Shown here: positions 1 to 8,031 of the stretch, piece after piece
Layout: every line of letters starts with the position of its first letter
Position numbering within the stretch: the first letter of the stretch is position 1
NCBI GenBank assembly: GCA_965203195.1
Contig: OZ241860.1
Location: 868,001 to 932,000 of the forward strand
Reading direction: 5' to 3'
From: Bin87 sp965203195
Lineage (GTDB): Bacteria; Chloroflexota; Dehalococcoidia; Lucifugimonadales; UBA3495
Length of the DNA: 64,000 nucleotides
Position numbers and translations under genes: made by a program
Notes under the pieces: generated by a model
What the model was told of the DNA's origin: nothing
Database searches by the model: none
The model's input: only the letters and a program-made list of their open reading frames with translations

Positions 1-331
1 CCGGAACGCTGACCACATCGTAGCCGGCGGCGGCCACGGCGGCGACCAGGCCGGCGCCGGGGTCACTGACGGCCGGCGCGCCGGCGTCGCAGACCAGCGC
101 CACATCATCGCCGCCGGCCAGGGCGGACAGCAACTCCGGCAGGCGGCGCGGCCAGTTGTGCTCGTGGCAGCTGACCAGACGGGGATGCGCGCCCAGATGC
201 GCCAGCAGACGCCGGGCTACGCGGGTATCCTCGGCCGCCACCACCGGCGCCGAGGCGAGGATGCGCGCCGCCCGGGCCGTGATGTCCTCCAGGTTGCCGA
301 TGGGCGTGGCGATTACATAAAGACTGCCCAT
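1..331 (-). CDS. rsmI: 16S rRNA 2'-O-ribose methyltransferase RsmI, N-terminal part (runs off window)
   Basis: The minus-strand reading begins MGSLYVIATPIGNLEDIT, the hallmark N-terminus of RsmI. The family 2'-O-methylates C1402 of 16S rRNA in the decoding centre, using SAM. The AEDTR motif follows near residue 35, and CDAGAPAVSDPG, the SAM-binding loop of this tetrapyrrole-methylase-fold family, near residue 83. About 110 codons are visible before the window edge, so the C-terminal 60 percent is missing. The ATG at 331 is the only sensible start. It lies about 140 bp beyond the HicB-like remnant. Identification is firm because of the start motif. Confidence 0.9.
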   Translation of the reverse strand, partial: MGSLYVIATPIGNLEDITARAARILASAPVVAAEDTRVARRLLAHLGAHPRLVSCHEHNWPRRLPELLSALAGGDDVALVCDAGAPAVSDPGAGLVAAVAAAGYDVVSVP

Positions 332-376
332 AGAGAATGAGAAACGCCAGCCGATGCGGAGTGCCAATGCTCCGCA

Positions 377-437
377 GATAGCGTTCCGTTTCAGGTGGCT
401 TGATTTGATCCGCCATTCCGGCTTTCGCCGGAGTAAC
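377..437. repeat. partial inverted-repeat element (MITE-like end)
   Basis: The stretch agatagcgttccgtttcagg resembles the terminal inverted repeat of the IS at 36181-37247 and of the small element at 56790-56921. It is followed by a short palindrome, attccggctttcgccggagt. Only one end is visible. It lies inside the broken HicB-like reading frame and probably terminated its homology. Confidence 0.5.
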
Positions 438-439
438 AG

Positions 440-512
440 GTTTATGGGCAAAGCCATCTACTGAATCGAAGGTCATCGACTCGTCCGCGCGCGTCAATTG
501 CGCCGCCGTCAT
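440..512 (-). pseudogene. 5' remnant of a HicB-like gene
   Basis: From the ATG at 512 (minus), the frame reads MTAAQLTRADESMTFD, matching the first dozen residues of the intact HicB-like gene (MAAQLTRADAPVAFE). Similarity then stops, and the frame runs into the MITE-like repeat and on towards rsmI. The ATG overlaps the TGA of the preceding methyltransferase-like gene exactly as in the intact copy. This is the downstream broken end of the HicB/methyltransferase array. Confidence 0.6.
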
Positions 513-1399
513 AGTTTCTCCCATTCCAGGCGTTGCGCTGCCTGCCAGCGTCGACAGAGTACCGAAAGCCACTTGTCGAAGCGGTCGCCAAGGCTCGCCA
601 GTTCAGCTCCCCATGACACATTGCGTCCATACACCATAGACATCATGTGTCCGTCAAGCCGCACCACCCCGAGCAACCGAAAATTCTTTGTCGCCAGAAC
701 CTGCTTCATTGATGCGATCACGCGCTCGTGTGAGCTGCCGCCGTTAGCGGTGTACGTAGACATCTGTATCAGGACACCTCCCTGTAGTTTGTCCATCGCG
801 TCCACAGCCAGCTGTGCGTCTTTGGGATAGACATTCTCCCAACTACCATTGTCAACGTTCTTGTGGCCGCACTTGTACGGATCGAACGAAACCAGCGTCA
901 GAGATTCGCCCTCCAGTCCCGCGTCAGTGGGTCTCGGCAACTTATTTTTGAATCTTTCCTGCCACTTGCGGCAAAACAGCTCGGTCCCCTTGCACTTTTT
1001 CGAATTCTCAACGCGCTGGCGCCAACGTTCTATCTCTTGGCAGGTGGCCCGATCTATCTCGCACAGTAGCATCGAGAAATCGCCTTTCCAGACCTGCTCC
1101 ACAAAGGCCGCGCTGTTCGGGTAGCCTGTGCGCGGCGGACAATGCCCGGACGTGAGCTGATGCCACGCCCGCCCGTAGGCTACCGCCGAATCTCCGAGGT
1201 TCGGCAGGCGGCTTTCTGCCAGGTCGAAAAGGTAATCTTTGCCCAGACCGGGTTTGCCAGTTTTCTCCGTAGCCAGCGGCGCCATCGCGTGAGCGTCAAT
1301 GTAATTCAGGCCGGCCGCGTGCTTGTTGGCGGTGACCAGCAGCTCGCAGAGCGTCCAGTGCTGCATCAGGTGGCCGGCGTTGCCCTTGTAAGTAGGCAT
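509..1399 (-). CDS. putative SAM-dependent methyltransferase-like protein, copy 1 of array
   Basis: This 296-residue protein begins with a YKGNAGHLMQHWTLCELL signature, followed by an LNYIDAHAMAP segment. Later there is a hydrophobic strand ending in SFDPY, near residue 175. The layout resembles RlmJ/TcmP-like Rossmann methyltransferases (N-terminal motif, then a D-P-Y catalytic-type loop), but the assignment is only fold-level inference. It is clearly paralogous to the gene at 1872-2753 over its whole length. GGAGG sits 6 nt before the ATG, inside the last codons of the upstream HicB-like gene, so translation is probably coupled. Function is unknown. Confidence 0.6.
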   Translation of the reverse strand: MPTYKGNAGHLMQHWTLCELLVTANKHAAGLNYIDAHAMAPLATEKTGKPGLGKDYLFDLAESRLPNLGDSAVAYGRAWHQLTSGHCPPRTGYPNSAAFVEQVWKGDFSMLLCEIDRATCQEIERWRQRVENSKKCKGTELFCRKWQERFKNKLPRPTDAGLEGESLTLVSFDPYKCGHKNVDNGSWENVYPKDAQLAVDAMDKLQGGVLIQMSTYTANGGSSHERVIASMKQVLATKNFRLLGVVRLDGHMMSMVYGRNVSWGAELASLGDRFDKWLSVLCRRWQAAQRLEWEKL

Positions 1400-1401
1400 T
1401 T

Positions 1402-1875
1402 TTATCCTCCAATTTTGCGAATGCCGCCGGCGTGTGCCGGCTTGGGCGCGAATGTACGCCTGGTGTAACCGTCATCAGGGTCGGGCAGCCAGATTGCTAC
1501 TTCAGCCGTAGGCAAGCCGGTCTGTACCAGTTCCTGATACAGGGCGTCCAGCGCGCTGTTGTCCTGGCTGTGTCCCGGAATAGCGCCATCAGCCAGAGCC
1601 TCGTTGACAGCGTCGGCAATCATTTCCAGCGCATCGCAGGGGGTGCTGCCGGCACTGATCAAATCCAGCGCCGGGCAGAAAACCGCCCACGGGTAGCCGG
1701 GGCTGGAACCGCTGGTATCTTTGACCAGGCGAATTTCGTAGCGTTGCCGGCCCCTGATGGCAACATCGTGCGCGTCGACCACCAGCTGGATCCCGCGCTG
1801 GCGGCAACCATGCTCGGCTGCCGCCCACTCGAAGGCCACCGGGGCATCCGCGCGCGTCAATTGCGCCGCCATCAT
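1402..1875 (-). CDS. HicB-like protein of the alternating array
   Basis: This 157-residue protein has a central segment YEIRLVKDT...YPWAVFCPALDLISAGSTPCDALEMIADAVNEAL. It matches the HicB/UPF0150 fold: a beta hairpin, then a Gly/Ser turn and an amphipathic helix. HicB proteins are usually antitoxins of HicA mRNA interferases. No HicA-sized partner is visible; the neighbours on both sides are methyltransferase-like genes. The ATG at 1875 overlaps the TGA of the upstream gene (ATGA). A TTG at 1887 is an alternative start. The C-terminal tail beyond residue 110 is not part of the HicB domain. Confidence 0.5.
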   Translation of the reverse strand: MMAAQLTRADAPVAFEWAAAEHGCRQRGIQLVVDAHDVAIRGRQRYEIRLVKDTSGSSPGYPWAVFCPALDLISAGSTPCDALEMIADAVNEALADGAIPGHSQDNSALDALYQELVQTGLPTAEVAIWLPDPDDGYTRRTFAPKPAHAGGIRKIGG

Positions 1876-2753
1876 AGTTTCGTCCAATCCAAGCCTAAAG
1901 GCTTTACTTGCCGATTGGGCCAGAATACCTCAATCCACTTATCGAAGCGGTCGCCAAGGTCAGCCAGTTCAGCCGCCCACGATGATACTTTGCGTCCATA
2001 CACCATAGACATCATGTGTCCGTTAAGCCGCACCACCGCAAGCAACCGGAAACCATTTTCCGCCAGAACCTGGTGCGTTGATAAAATCACAGCCTCATGC
2101 GGGTTGTTCATGGCACTGTACGTTGACAGTTGTATCAAGATGCCACCATCCAGAGCAGGCATATCGCGCATCACTTTCTCTATATCTTCGATATAGATAT
2201 TCCCGGAATCTTTTTTCGTAGCATTCTTGTGACTGCTACAGATATATGGATCGAACAAAACCAGCGTCAGTGCCCCACCCTCCAGTCCCACGTCGGTGGG
2301 ACGCCGCAGGGCGCACTTAAACCTGTGCCGCCAGTCGCCGCAAAACAGCTTGGCCCTCTTGCACCTTGCCAGTTTATCAACGCACTGAAGCCAAGGTTTT
2401 ATCTCATCGATGGTCGGCTCATCTATCTCGCACAGCGACATCGAGAAATTGCCTTTCCAGACCTGCTTCACAAAAGCCGCGCTGTTCGGGTAGCCTTCGA
2501 CTTCGTACGGCGCCAGTTGGTGCCATGCCAGGTCGTAGGCCGTCTCGCCGCATTTCGGCCAGCAGTTTTTGACATCGTTGAAGTGGGCATCTTTTTTGTC
2601 CTGCCTCTCCGTAGCCAGCGGCGCCATCGCGTAAGCGTCAATGTAATTCAAGCTGGTCACGCCCTTGCGGGCGGCGACTTCCAGCATCTCGCAGAGCGTC
2701 CAGTGCTGCATCAGGTGGCCGGCGTTGCCTTTGTAAGTGGGCTTATTCATCAT
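1872..2753 (-). CDS. putative SAM-dependent methyltransferase-like protein, copy 2 of array
   Basis: This 293-residue paralogue of the 509-1399 protein shares the YKGNAGHLMQHWTLCE start, the LNYIDAYAMAPLATE segment, the YPNSAAFVKQVWKG block, a FDPY strand end and the LNGHMMSMVYGR segment. Divergence is spread along the length, so the duplication is not recent. GGAGG lies just before two in-frame ATGs (2753, 2750). That leader is itself the relic 3' end of another HicB-like gene. It ends in an ATGA overlap with the intact HicB-like gene. Methyltransferase identity is a fold-level guess. Confidence 0.6.
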   Translation of the reverse strand: MMNKPTYKGNAGHLMQHWTLCEMLEVAARKGVTSLNYIDAYAMAPLATERQDKKDAHFNDVKNCWPKCGETAYDLAWHQLAPYEVEGYPNSAAFVKQVWKGNFSMSLCEIDEPTIDEIKPWLQCVDKLARCKRAKLFCGDWRHRFKCALRRPTDVGLEGGALTLVLFDPYICSSHKNATKKDSGNIYIEDIEKVMRDMPALDGGILIQLSTYSAMNNPHEAVILSTHQVLAENGFRLLAVVRLNGHMMSMVYGRKVSSWAAELADLGDRFDKWIEVFWPNRQVKPLGLDWTKL

Positions 2754-2815
2754 TCATCCTCCAATTGCGCGAATCCGCCGGCGTGCGCCGGCTTCGGCGC
2801 GAATGTACGCCACCG
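2754..2815 (-). pseudogene. 3' remnant of a HicB-like gene
   Basis: These about 60 bp closely match the last codons of the intact HicB-like gene (1402-1462), including the GGCGTACATTCGCGCC stretch and the terminal ATTGGAGGAT that supplies the next gene's Shine-Dalgarno. Nothing further upstream matches, so the rest of this copy has been deleted. Confidence 0.6.
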
Positions 2816-2866
2816 CCGGAACGTGCTGTGGGCGAGCGCCAGTTGGCACCCGGCTGCGTCGCCGCA

Positions 2867-3676
2867 TCATATCATAAAATTCATCTCCGCAACAATACGC
2901 TCCCCCAGCTCCCGGTCGCCGGCGATGCTTACGGAGCCGCCGGCCAGCGCCACATCGGCCGGCCACCGCCCCGTGCCCAGGGCGTTGAATGCTGTCAGGT
3001 CCATCGCCAAGCGCACGGTGGGCGACGCGGGCGCAGCGTCCATCCGGTAGGCCCGCCCGCCATCCATATTGAGGGCGATGACGCCGCCCACCGCGCCGGC
3101 GATGTCAAAGACAACCGTAGCGCCATCGGCGGGCTTGACCTTGCGGCCCACCACGAAAGGCATCGCCATGGCGGTGCGCCCGTAGGCGTGCCGGGCCACG
3201 GGGCCGTCCAGGTGGCCGGGAATGCCCAGGGCGCGGCGGATGTCCTGCTCGTGAACCCAGGCGTCGTAGATGCGAATCGCCAGCAGGTCGGTGTAGGGGC
3301 CGCGCCCCAGGGGGTTGTCGGTTTCGGCGGCGAAATCGGCTGCGGTCATTGCCCGCAGGACGGACCGGCGTTCTGCCGTAATGGCGCGGAACTCGGCCAG
3401 CACCTGCGCGCCGCTGAACTGCCGGCGGTAGTCCACCAGCGCTTCGTTGCTGCGCCCCACGTCGTTGCGGACGTGGGAAGTGTCCGCCGGTTCGTGTGCC
3501 GGCGCCGGGCGGCCCAGCAGCCGGCACTCGCTGCCCACCAGATGGGAGATTTGGTCCTGCACCGACCAGCCGGGGCATTCGGTGGGGGCGGCCCACTGCG
3601 CGGGGGTGAAATCGTCGCACAGGGCGGAAACGGACTGCCAGACGGTTTCCATCAGATCAACAATTTGCTGCGACAT
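2867..3676 (-). CDS. maleylpyruvate isomerase N-terminal domain (DinB-fold) protein
   Basis: This 269-residue protein starts with an MDMPI_N/TIGR03083-type four-helix domain (MSQQIVDLMETVWQSV...CPGWSVQDQISHLVGSE). The conserved helix-2 His (HLVG) and later WVHEQDIRRALG are the usual metal ligands of the DinB superfamily. The last 90 residues resemble an SCP2-like C-terminal domain. Family members isomerise or modify substrates with a low-molecular-weight thiol, but most are uncharacterised. GGAG lies 8 nt before the ATG. It is the last gene of a minus-strand run that includes the dioxygenase genes, so a role in aromatic ring catabolism is plausible but not shown. Confidence 0.75.
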   Translation of the reverse strand: MSQQIVDLMETVWQSVSALCDDFTPAQWAAPTECPGWSVQDQISHLVGSECRLLGRPAPAHEPADTSHVRNDVGRSNEALVDYRRQFSGAQVLAEFRAITAERRSVLRAMTAADFAAETDNPLGRGPYTDLLAIRIYDAWVHEQDIRRALGIPGHLDGPVARHAYGRTAMAMPFVVGRKVKPADGATVVFDIAGAVGGVIALNMDGGRAYRMDAAPASPTVRLAMDLTAFNALGTGRWPADVALAGGSVSIAGDRELGERIVAEMNFMI

Positions 3677-3726
3677 TTTGCGTACTCCATAAGGTGGCCA
3701 GTAATGGATAGCCGGGGGCTAGATAG

Positions 3727-4005
3727 TCAGCTGCGTACCCAGCGGCATTCCGGCAGATGCCCGCGATACCCGCCGTCGGGGCAGGTGCAGGGCCAGTCCG
3801 GCCGTTGCCGGTAGCCCAGGGATTCCAGCCAGCCGTTGAAGCCGGGATAGAAGCCTTCGCCGTCATCAATGGCGCGGTAGCCGGCGTGCAGGGCGGCCAG
3901 GATTTCGTCGTGGGCGGGAACGGCGGCCGGCGTTCCCGTCGTTTCGCCGGTACTAGCGGCAGCGGGGTTGGCGGCGACAGGGGTAGTAGCGGCAACGGTC
4001 ATCAT
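3727..4005 (-). CDS. small hypothetical protein with Cys-rich C-terminus
   Basis: This 92-residue protein has an Ala/Thr/Pro-rich first third, then an amphipathic segment (ILAALHAGYRAIDDGEGFYPG). It ends in a CTCPDGGYRGHLPEC motif with three Cys and one His that could bind a metal. The ATG overlaps the stop of the 69-residue gene upstream by 4 nt, which indicates translational coupling. I do not recognise the family. Confidence 0.55.
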   Translation of the reverse strand: MMTVAATTPVAANPAAASTGETTGTPAAVPAHDEILAALHAGYRAIDDGEGFYPGFNGWLESLGYRQRPDWPCTCPDGGYRGHLPECRWVRS

Positions 4006-4211
4006 TCCGGCTCCGGCAGCAGGGCGACTACATCCTGGGCGAATACCATATCCTCGACGCCCGCCTGCGCCGGGTCGTCGGGATGGGACAGGTAGCGGAC
4101 GAACAGCCAGACGCCGTCTTTGGGGTTGGACACCACTTCGGCGGTGGCGGCGTTATGCAGCCCCACTCGCTGGCCCGGCTCAAGTTCAATCAGATTTACG
4201 ATGTCCGCCAT
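4002..4211 (-). CDS. small hypothetical protein (69 aa)
   Basis: The sequence begins MADIVNLIELEPGQRVGLHN and continues with TAEVVSNPKDGVWLFVRYL. This looks like a small beta-barrel protein, predicted from alternating hydrophobics. AGGAAAGGA lies about 12 nt before the ATG. It is coupled to the following 92-residue gene by an ATGA overlap and lies 32 nt after the nucleotidyltransferase-HEPN gene, at the end of the dioxygenase operon. Function is unknown. Confidence 0.6.
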   Translation of the reverse strand: MADIVNLIELEPGQRVGLHNAATAEVVSNPKDGVWLFVRYLSHPDDPAQAGVEDMVFAQDVVALLPEPE

Positions 4212-4243
4212 TGCTATTTTTTCCTTTCCTGTTGCCGGCGGCG

Positions 4244-5041
4244 TTACGCCGGGTCGTGCGGGGGAATATGCTCCAGCAGCTCCGCAACGGCGGCGGATAT
4301 TTGACGATACAGCAGCTGGCGGTCGCCCAGTGGGGGCTGCTCATCGGCATAGCGGCCGCTGCCGGCGTAGGAAGTAAGGGCTTGCCATTCCCGGCCCGGA
4401 ACCCGGAAATCAGTCCCCATCACTTCCTGTGCCCGGTCGGCCAGTATCCGCAGGTTGTGGCCGTCGCGGCCGCCGGTAGGATACCTTTCGCCCCGGCTGG
4501 CGATCAGCGCTTTGTAAGCGTGTTCCAGGCACTGCTGTGCCATATATCCTACGCCCTTCTCGGACGATTTGGGGCTGCTCACCAAAGCATAGAGATCGTT
4601 GACCGCATCCCGAGCGTCTTTCGCCCTGGCGTCAACATCAGACCAGTTGACGGTGTCCTCCTCAAAGCCGGGGCTGTATCCGGCGGATTCCTCGTGTATC
4701 ACGGGCGTGCCTTCCCGGGCAATGTTGTTGGCTACCGTATTTTTGCGGACGCGTTCATCCAGGAACTTGGCGACGGTCAGGAAGGCCACATGGGCCGAAG
4801 GCGCTTCGGGATGGCCGGCGGCGGCCTGCTCGGCAATGCGGTCATAGGCATCCCGGTCATCCTCGGCGACCGCCTCGGCGGTGATGATGGCGATGTCAAT
4901 GTCCGAGTCCGGGCGGTGCGTGCCGCGGGCGCGCGAACCGAACAGAACGGCCTGCAAGGGCTGCGTCTGTTCGTACACCGCCTGCGCTACGGCTACGGCG
5001 TCGGGGTCAGGCCGACCGGGGGATGTTCTGAAAGTCGTCAT
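4244..5041 (-). CDS. nucleotidyltransferase-HEPN fusion protein
   Basis: In this 265-residue protein the N-terminal half is a MNT-type nucleotidyltransferase, with VLFGSRARGTHRPDSDIDIAI giving the GS...RG and D-x-D metal-binding pattern. The C-terminal half is a HEPN-type helical domain (AQQCLEHAYKALIASRG...HNLRILADRA). These domains usually occur as two separate genes in MNT/HEPN toxin-antitoxin pairs, where the nucleotidyltransferase AMPylates the HEPN toxin. Here they form one chain. The ATG at 5041 lies 5 nt after the dioxygenase beta stop. A longer frame to 5122 would overlap that gene and is less likely. Confidence 0.75.
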   Translation of the reverse strand: MTTFRTSPGRPDPDAVAVAQAVYEQTQPLQAVLFGSRARGTHRPDSDIDIAIITAEAVAEDDRDAYDRIAEQAAAGHPEAPSAHVAFLTVAKFLDERVRKNTVANNIAREGTPVIHEESAGYSPGFEEDTVNWSDVDARAKDARDAVNDLYALVSSPKSSEKGVGYMAQQCLEHAYKALIASRGERYPTGGRDGHNLRILADRAQEVMGTDFRVPGREWQALTSYAGSGRYADEQPPLGDRQLLYRQISAAVAELLEHIPPHDPA

Positions 5042-5046
5042 CAGAA

Positions 5047-5598
5047 TCAGAAAAAGAAAGTCAGGTTTTTGGCGAGCAGCACATTCTGGTCCAGGAAAAC
5101 CTGCCGGGAGGCAATGCGCCACTGCCCGTCAACCCGCCGCAGGGTATCCTCGCGCCGCCCTACCAGTAGATCCGTTTCCGTCTCTACCCGATTGCGGTAG
5201 ATGATGAACCGGCAGCGCAGCGATACCTTTTCGGCATCCGGGCCGGCCGGCGCAGCGTCCAGGATTTCCACATTAGTTACCAGATGGGCCAGCCGGGACA
5301 GCGGTTCCTCGGCCCAGTGGACGCCGGTCTGGATTTGCCGGACGCGCTGGGTCAGCGTTTCCTTGCCCTCGTCGAACCAGTTGATGTCCTGGCCCTGGCG
5401 GGTGAACTCCCGTTCCAGCTCGCCGAATTTGACATTGCGGCGCATCGGCACCCAGTAGCGGATGTCGTCGGCCAGCAGCGCCAGCCAGTCGTCATACCGG
5501 CGGTCGTCCAGCAGGTTGGCCTCGTGGTACAGGAACGCTTCCACATCCTGCCGCAGCAGGAGGCGGGCCAGGGCGTTGTCATTGGTGGTTGCGGCCAT
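5047..5598 (-). CDS. aromatic-ring-hydroxylating dioxygenase, beta subunit
   Basis: This 183-residue protein of the SnoaL/NTF2-like beta-subunit fold has the family pattern VEAFLYHEANLLDDRRYDDWLALLADDIRYWVP near the start and RCRFIIYRNR...LLVGRREDTLRRVDGQWRIASR near the end. The beta subunit is structural and supports the alpha3-beta3 hexamer of Rieske oxygenases. It starts 3 nt after the alpha-subunit stop. No reductase or ferredoxin gene is nearby, so electron supply must be encoded elsewhere. The substrate cannot be inferred. Confidence 0.92.
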   Translation of the reverse strand: MAATTNDNALARLLLRQDVEAFLYHEANLLDDRRYDDWLALLADDIRYWVPMRRNVKFGELEREFTRQGQDINWFDEGKETLTQRVRQIQTGVHWAEEPLSRLAHLVTNVEILDAAPAGPDAEKVSLRCRFIIYRNRVETETDLLVGRREDTLRRVDGQWRIASRQVFLDQNVLLAKNLTFFF

Positions 5599-5601
5599 AC
5601 G

Positions 5602-7005
5602 CTATGCCCCCCGGCGTGGCGAGCCGGCGGCTCCGTTGCCGTTGCGCTGGCGCCAGCCGGCCAGTTCGTCCCAGTCGCGGGCGGCCATAAAGTCGGCCCA
5701 GCGGCTGTAAAAGGCGCGCTGGTTCTGTTCGCCGGCGCGGGCTTTGGTTACATCCAGCACCGTTCCGGGGATGCGGAGGCCGCCGTCCGCAAAGTCGGTT
5801 ACGGCGTAGCCTAGGCCCATCTGGTAGTTGTAATGGTGGCGGCGGGCCATGGCGCCCCGGCTGGCGGCATGGGCGTAGTTCCAGTTTTCCATATCATCCT
5901 GTTCGGTCAGCCCGCTGGGGCCGGAGTAGCGGATGTAGTACTGGCGCAGGAACTCTTTCACTTCCGGCGGCGCGGAGCTGTCCACCAGGAACCAGCGCCA
6001 GACTTCCGTCCGGTCGGGGCCGCGGGGGTGCCAGACGGCGATGCTGCGGGGCTGGCGCGGCAGGTAGGACATATTGGGAAAGATGGTGCCGGGGCCGCCC
6101 AGAATGCGCCACAGCTGTCCCTTTCGTTCCTTGCGCGCGATTTCCGAGCGGTAGAAATAGTCGGCGATCGCCGGGTCGTTCTGATAGGACGGCGCCGGCT
6201 GGGCGTCCTCCGGGCGGAGGAAGACGATAGCGCCATGCCCCCGTTCCGGGAAAGAGATGTCCAGCGCCCGCGCGCCGTTCCTTTCGTTGGTATCCCGGCG
6301 GCCACTCCCGGAGGGGCCGATGCCCACCAGGTCCACGGAGCGGTGGCTGATGTTGTGGTAGCGGTCGCCGATGAAGTTTTCGGCGGGGAACTTCCAGTTG
6401 CTGGGCACCAGCCACTTCTCAATGCCGCCGATGACTTCAGTGCCGCCCTCGGCGCCGTCCCAGCCGTCAAAGAGGATGTCCAGGTAGGTGCGGTAGTCAC
6501 CGATGTATTCCAGAAAGTCGGGGGCGTCAGCGTCCCAGGTGGCCCAGATGCCGCCCTTGTAGTTCGTCATTTTGGGGACGCGAATGAGGCTCCACTGCGA
6601 TTTGTCCAGTTCCTCGTGGTAGGCGTCCTTGTAGAAAGGCACGCCCACCAGCGCGCCGTCGGTGGCGAAACTCCAGCCGTGGTACGGGCAGGTAAAGATG
6701 GGCGTATTGCCCTCATCGTAGCGGCAGACTTTCATCCCCCGGTGCATACAGGAGTTGAGGAATACGTGCAGTTCGCCGGCCCGGTCGCGGCAGAGGATGA
6801 CGGATTCCTCGCCCATTGAGGAGATGAAAAAGTCGCCGGGCTTGGTCACCTGGCTTTCGTGGCCCACGAACAGCCAGGCGCGGGTAAAGATGCGCTCCTG
6901 CTCCTCGGCGTAGATGTCGGAGTTGACGAAAATCTCCCGGCTGACCATCCCCCGGTCGCGGTCAACCAGGTCGCTGTAAGCGCTGGGCTGGAAAGTGACA
7001 CTCAT
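5602..7005 (-). CDS. Rieske-type ring-hydroxylating dioxygenase, alpha subunit
   Basis: This 467-residue protein has Rieske [2Fe-2S] ligands Cys86-x-His88 and Cys106-x2-His109 (CMHRG...CPYHGW). The mononuclear iron site follows, with Asp214, His217 and His221 in NFIGDRYHNISH. QDDMENW later supplies the third carboxylate region. Enzymes of this class add O2 across an aromatic ring or hydroxylate side chains. GGAGAGG lies 7 nt before the ATG at 7005; the in-frame ATG six bases upstream is too close to it. It heads the minus-strand alpha-beta pair. Confidence 0.93.
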   Translation of the reverse strand: MSVTFQPSAYSDLVDRDRGMVSREIFVNSDIYAEEQERIFTRAWLFVGHESQVTKPGDFFISSMGEESVILCRDRAGELHVFLNSCMHRGMKVCRYDEGNTPIFTCPYHGWSFATDGALVGVPFYKDAYHEELDKSQWSLIRVPKMTNYKGGIWATWDADAPDFLEYIGDYRTYLDILFDGWDGAEGGTEVIGGIEKWLVPSNWKFPAENFIGDRYHNISHRSVDLVGIGPSGSGRRDTNERNGARALDISFPERGHGAIVFLRPEDAQPAPSYQNDPAIADYFYRSEIARKERKGQLWRILGGPGTIFPNMSYLPRQPRSIAVWHPRGPDRTEVWRWFLVDSSAPPEVKEFLRQYYIRYSGPSGLTEQDDMENWNYAHAASRGAMARRHHYNYQMGLGYAVTDFADGGLRIPGTVLDVTKARAGEQNQRAFYSRWADFMAARDWDELAGWRQRNGNGAAGSPRRGA

Positions 7006-7104
7006 AATCATACCTCTCCGGGTAATGCTGCTCCGGGTTGTGCTGCTCCGGGCGATTGCTGGCCCCGCCGTCATAGTACCACAATGCGGATGTGCCGGAC
7101 GGCG

Positions 7105-7974
7105 TCAGTCATCGCTATCGCCATTGCCTTCCCGCCCGGTAGTCCAGGTCAACAGCACTTCCCGGGGCCGCCACAGCCAGCGGGGCCGCAGCTCCCCCGG
7201 CTCGTTGCGGGTAAAGAGGCGGTCGAAATTGTCCGCTATCGCCTGCCGCGTCCGGGCGTCGTCCCGTTCCAGCCGCCCCATTGCGAGGTCGATGGCCTGC
7301 TCGGCGGCTTCCGCCGGGGGCAGGCTGCCGTCAATGCGCGGCGCCCACCAGGGCGGGGCCGTCATAGGGCGGATTTCCGGCAGCAGGCCCATATCCCACA
7401 AGACCGGCGCCAGTTCCGGCAGCCCCGGCCAGGGCGGCAGCGCTTCCCCCAGCGCGATGCGCCGCAGTTCCGCGTCAAAATCGCCCGGCGCCGGATGCCA
7501 GAGGGTTATCATCACCCGCCGGGACGCCGCTGCGCGCAACTTGGCCACGAAAGGAACGATGTCCCGCACGAAGTAGGTGACATCGGCCACAAAGAGCGTA
7601 TCGCCGGCGGCGTCCGCGTCCGGCCATCGCCCCGCCAACGCCCGGGCGTTGGCGATGCCCAGTTCGTCGCGGGTAGCCACGAACCGGGCGCGCATAGCCG
7701 GCGACGGTTCCACCAGCAGAACCTCTTTGACCCGGCCGGCGACGGCCAGCGATACCCGACCGGCGCCGCCGCCCACATCAACCATCCGGTCATCGGGGCG
7801 CAGATAGCCGGCAAGCTCCCCCAGGTTGCCCGGCAGGGGCTGGGTCGGGTCAAAGCGGAACAGATCCGCCCAGTCCGCCCAGTGGTCGCCGGGGCGGCTG
7901 TGGTCGGCGAAGCGCTGCGCCTGCAAAGCGGCGTCATAGACGGCGGCGTAACGGTCGGCGGCGTTCATCGTCAT
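7105..7974 (-). CDS. class I SAM-dependent methyltransferase
   Basis: This 289-residue protein has motif I as MVDVGGGAGRVSLAVA near residue 65, followed by an acidic strand end LLVEPSPAM and then LFVADVTYFV. This is the Methyltransf_11/25 order. The C-terminal third (WAPRIDGSLPPAEAAEQAIDLAMGRLERDD) is specific and may bind the substrate. GAGGAATA precedes the ATG; a second ATG two codons in is an alternative start. It lies between the quinone oxidoreductase and the dioxygenase on the same strand. Substrate unknown. Confidence 0.8.
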   Translation of the reverse strand: MTMNAADRYAAVYDAALQAQRFADHSRPGDHWADWADLFRFDPTQPLPGNLGELAGYLRPDDRMVDVGGGAGRVSLAVAGRVKEVLLVEPSPAMRARFVATRDELGIANARALAGRWPDADAAGDTLFVADVTYFVRDIVPFVAKLRAAASRRVMITLWHPAPGDFDAELRRIALGEALPPWPGLPELAPVLWDMGLLPEIRPMTAPPWWAPRIDGSLPPAEAAEQAIDLAMGRLERDDARTRQAIADNFDRLFTRNEPGELRPRWLWRPREVLLTWTTGREGNGDSDD

Positions 7975-8031
7975 TATTCCTCATTATTCCTCATTCCTCC
8001 CCAATCTGCCGGGCCGGCTGCCGGGCGGCGG

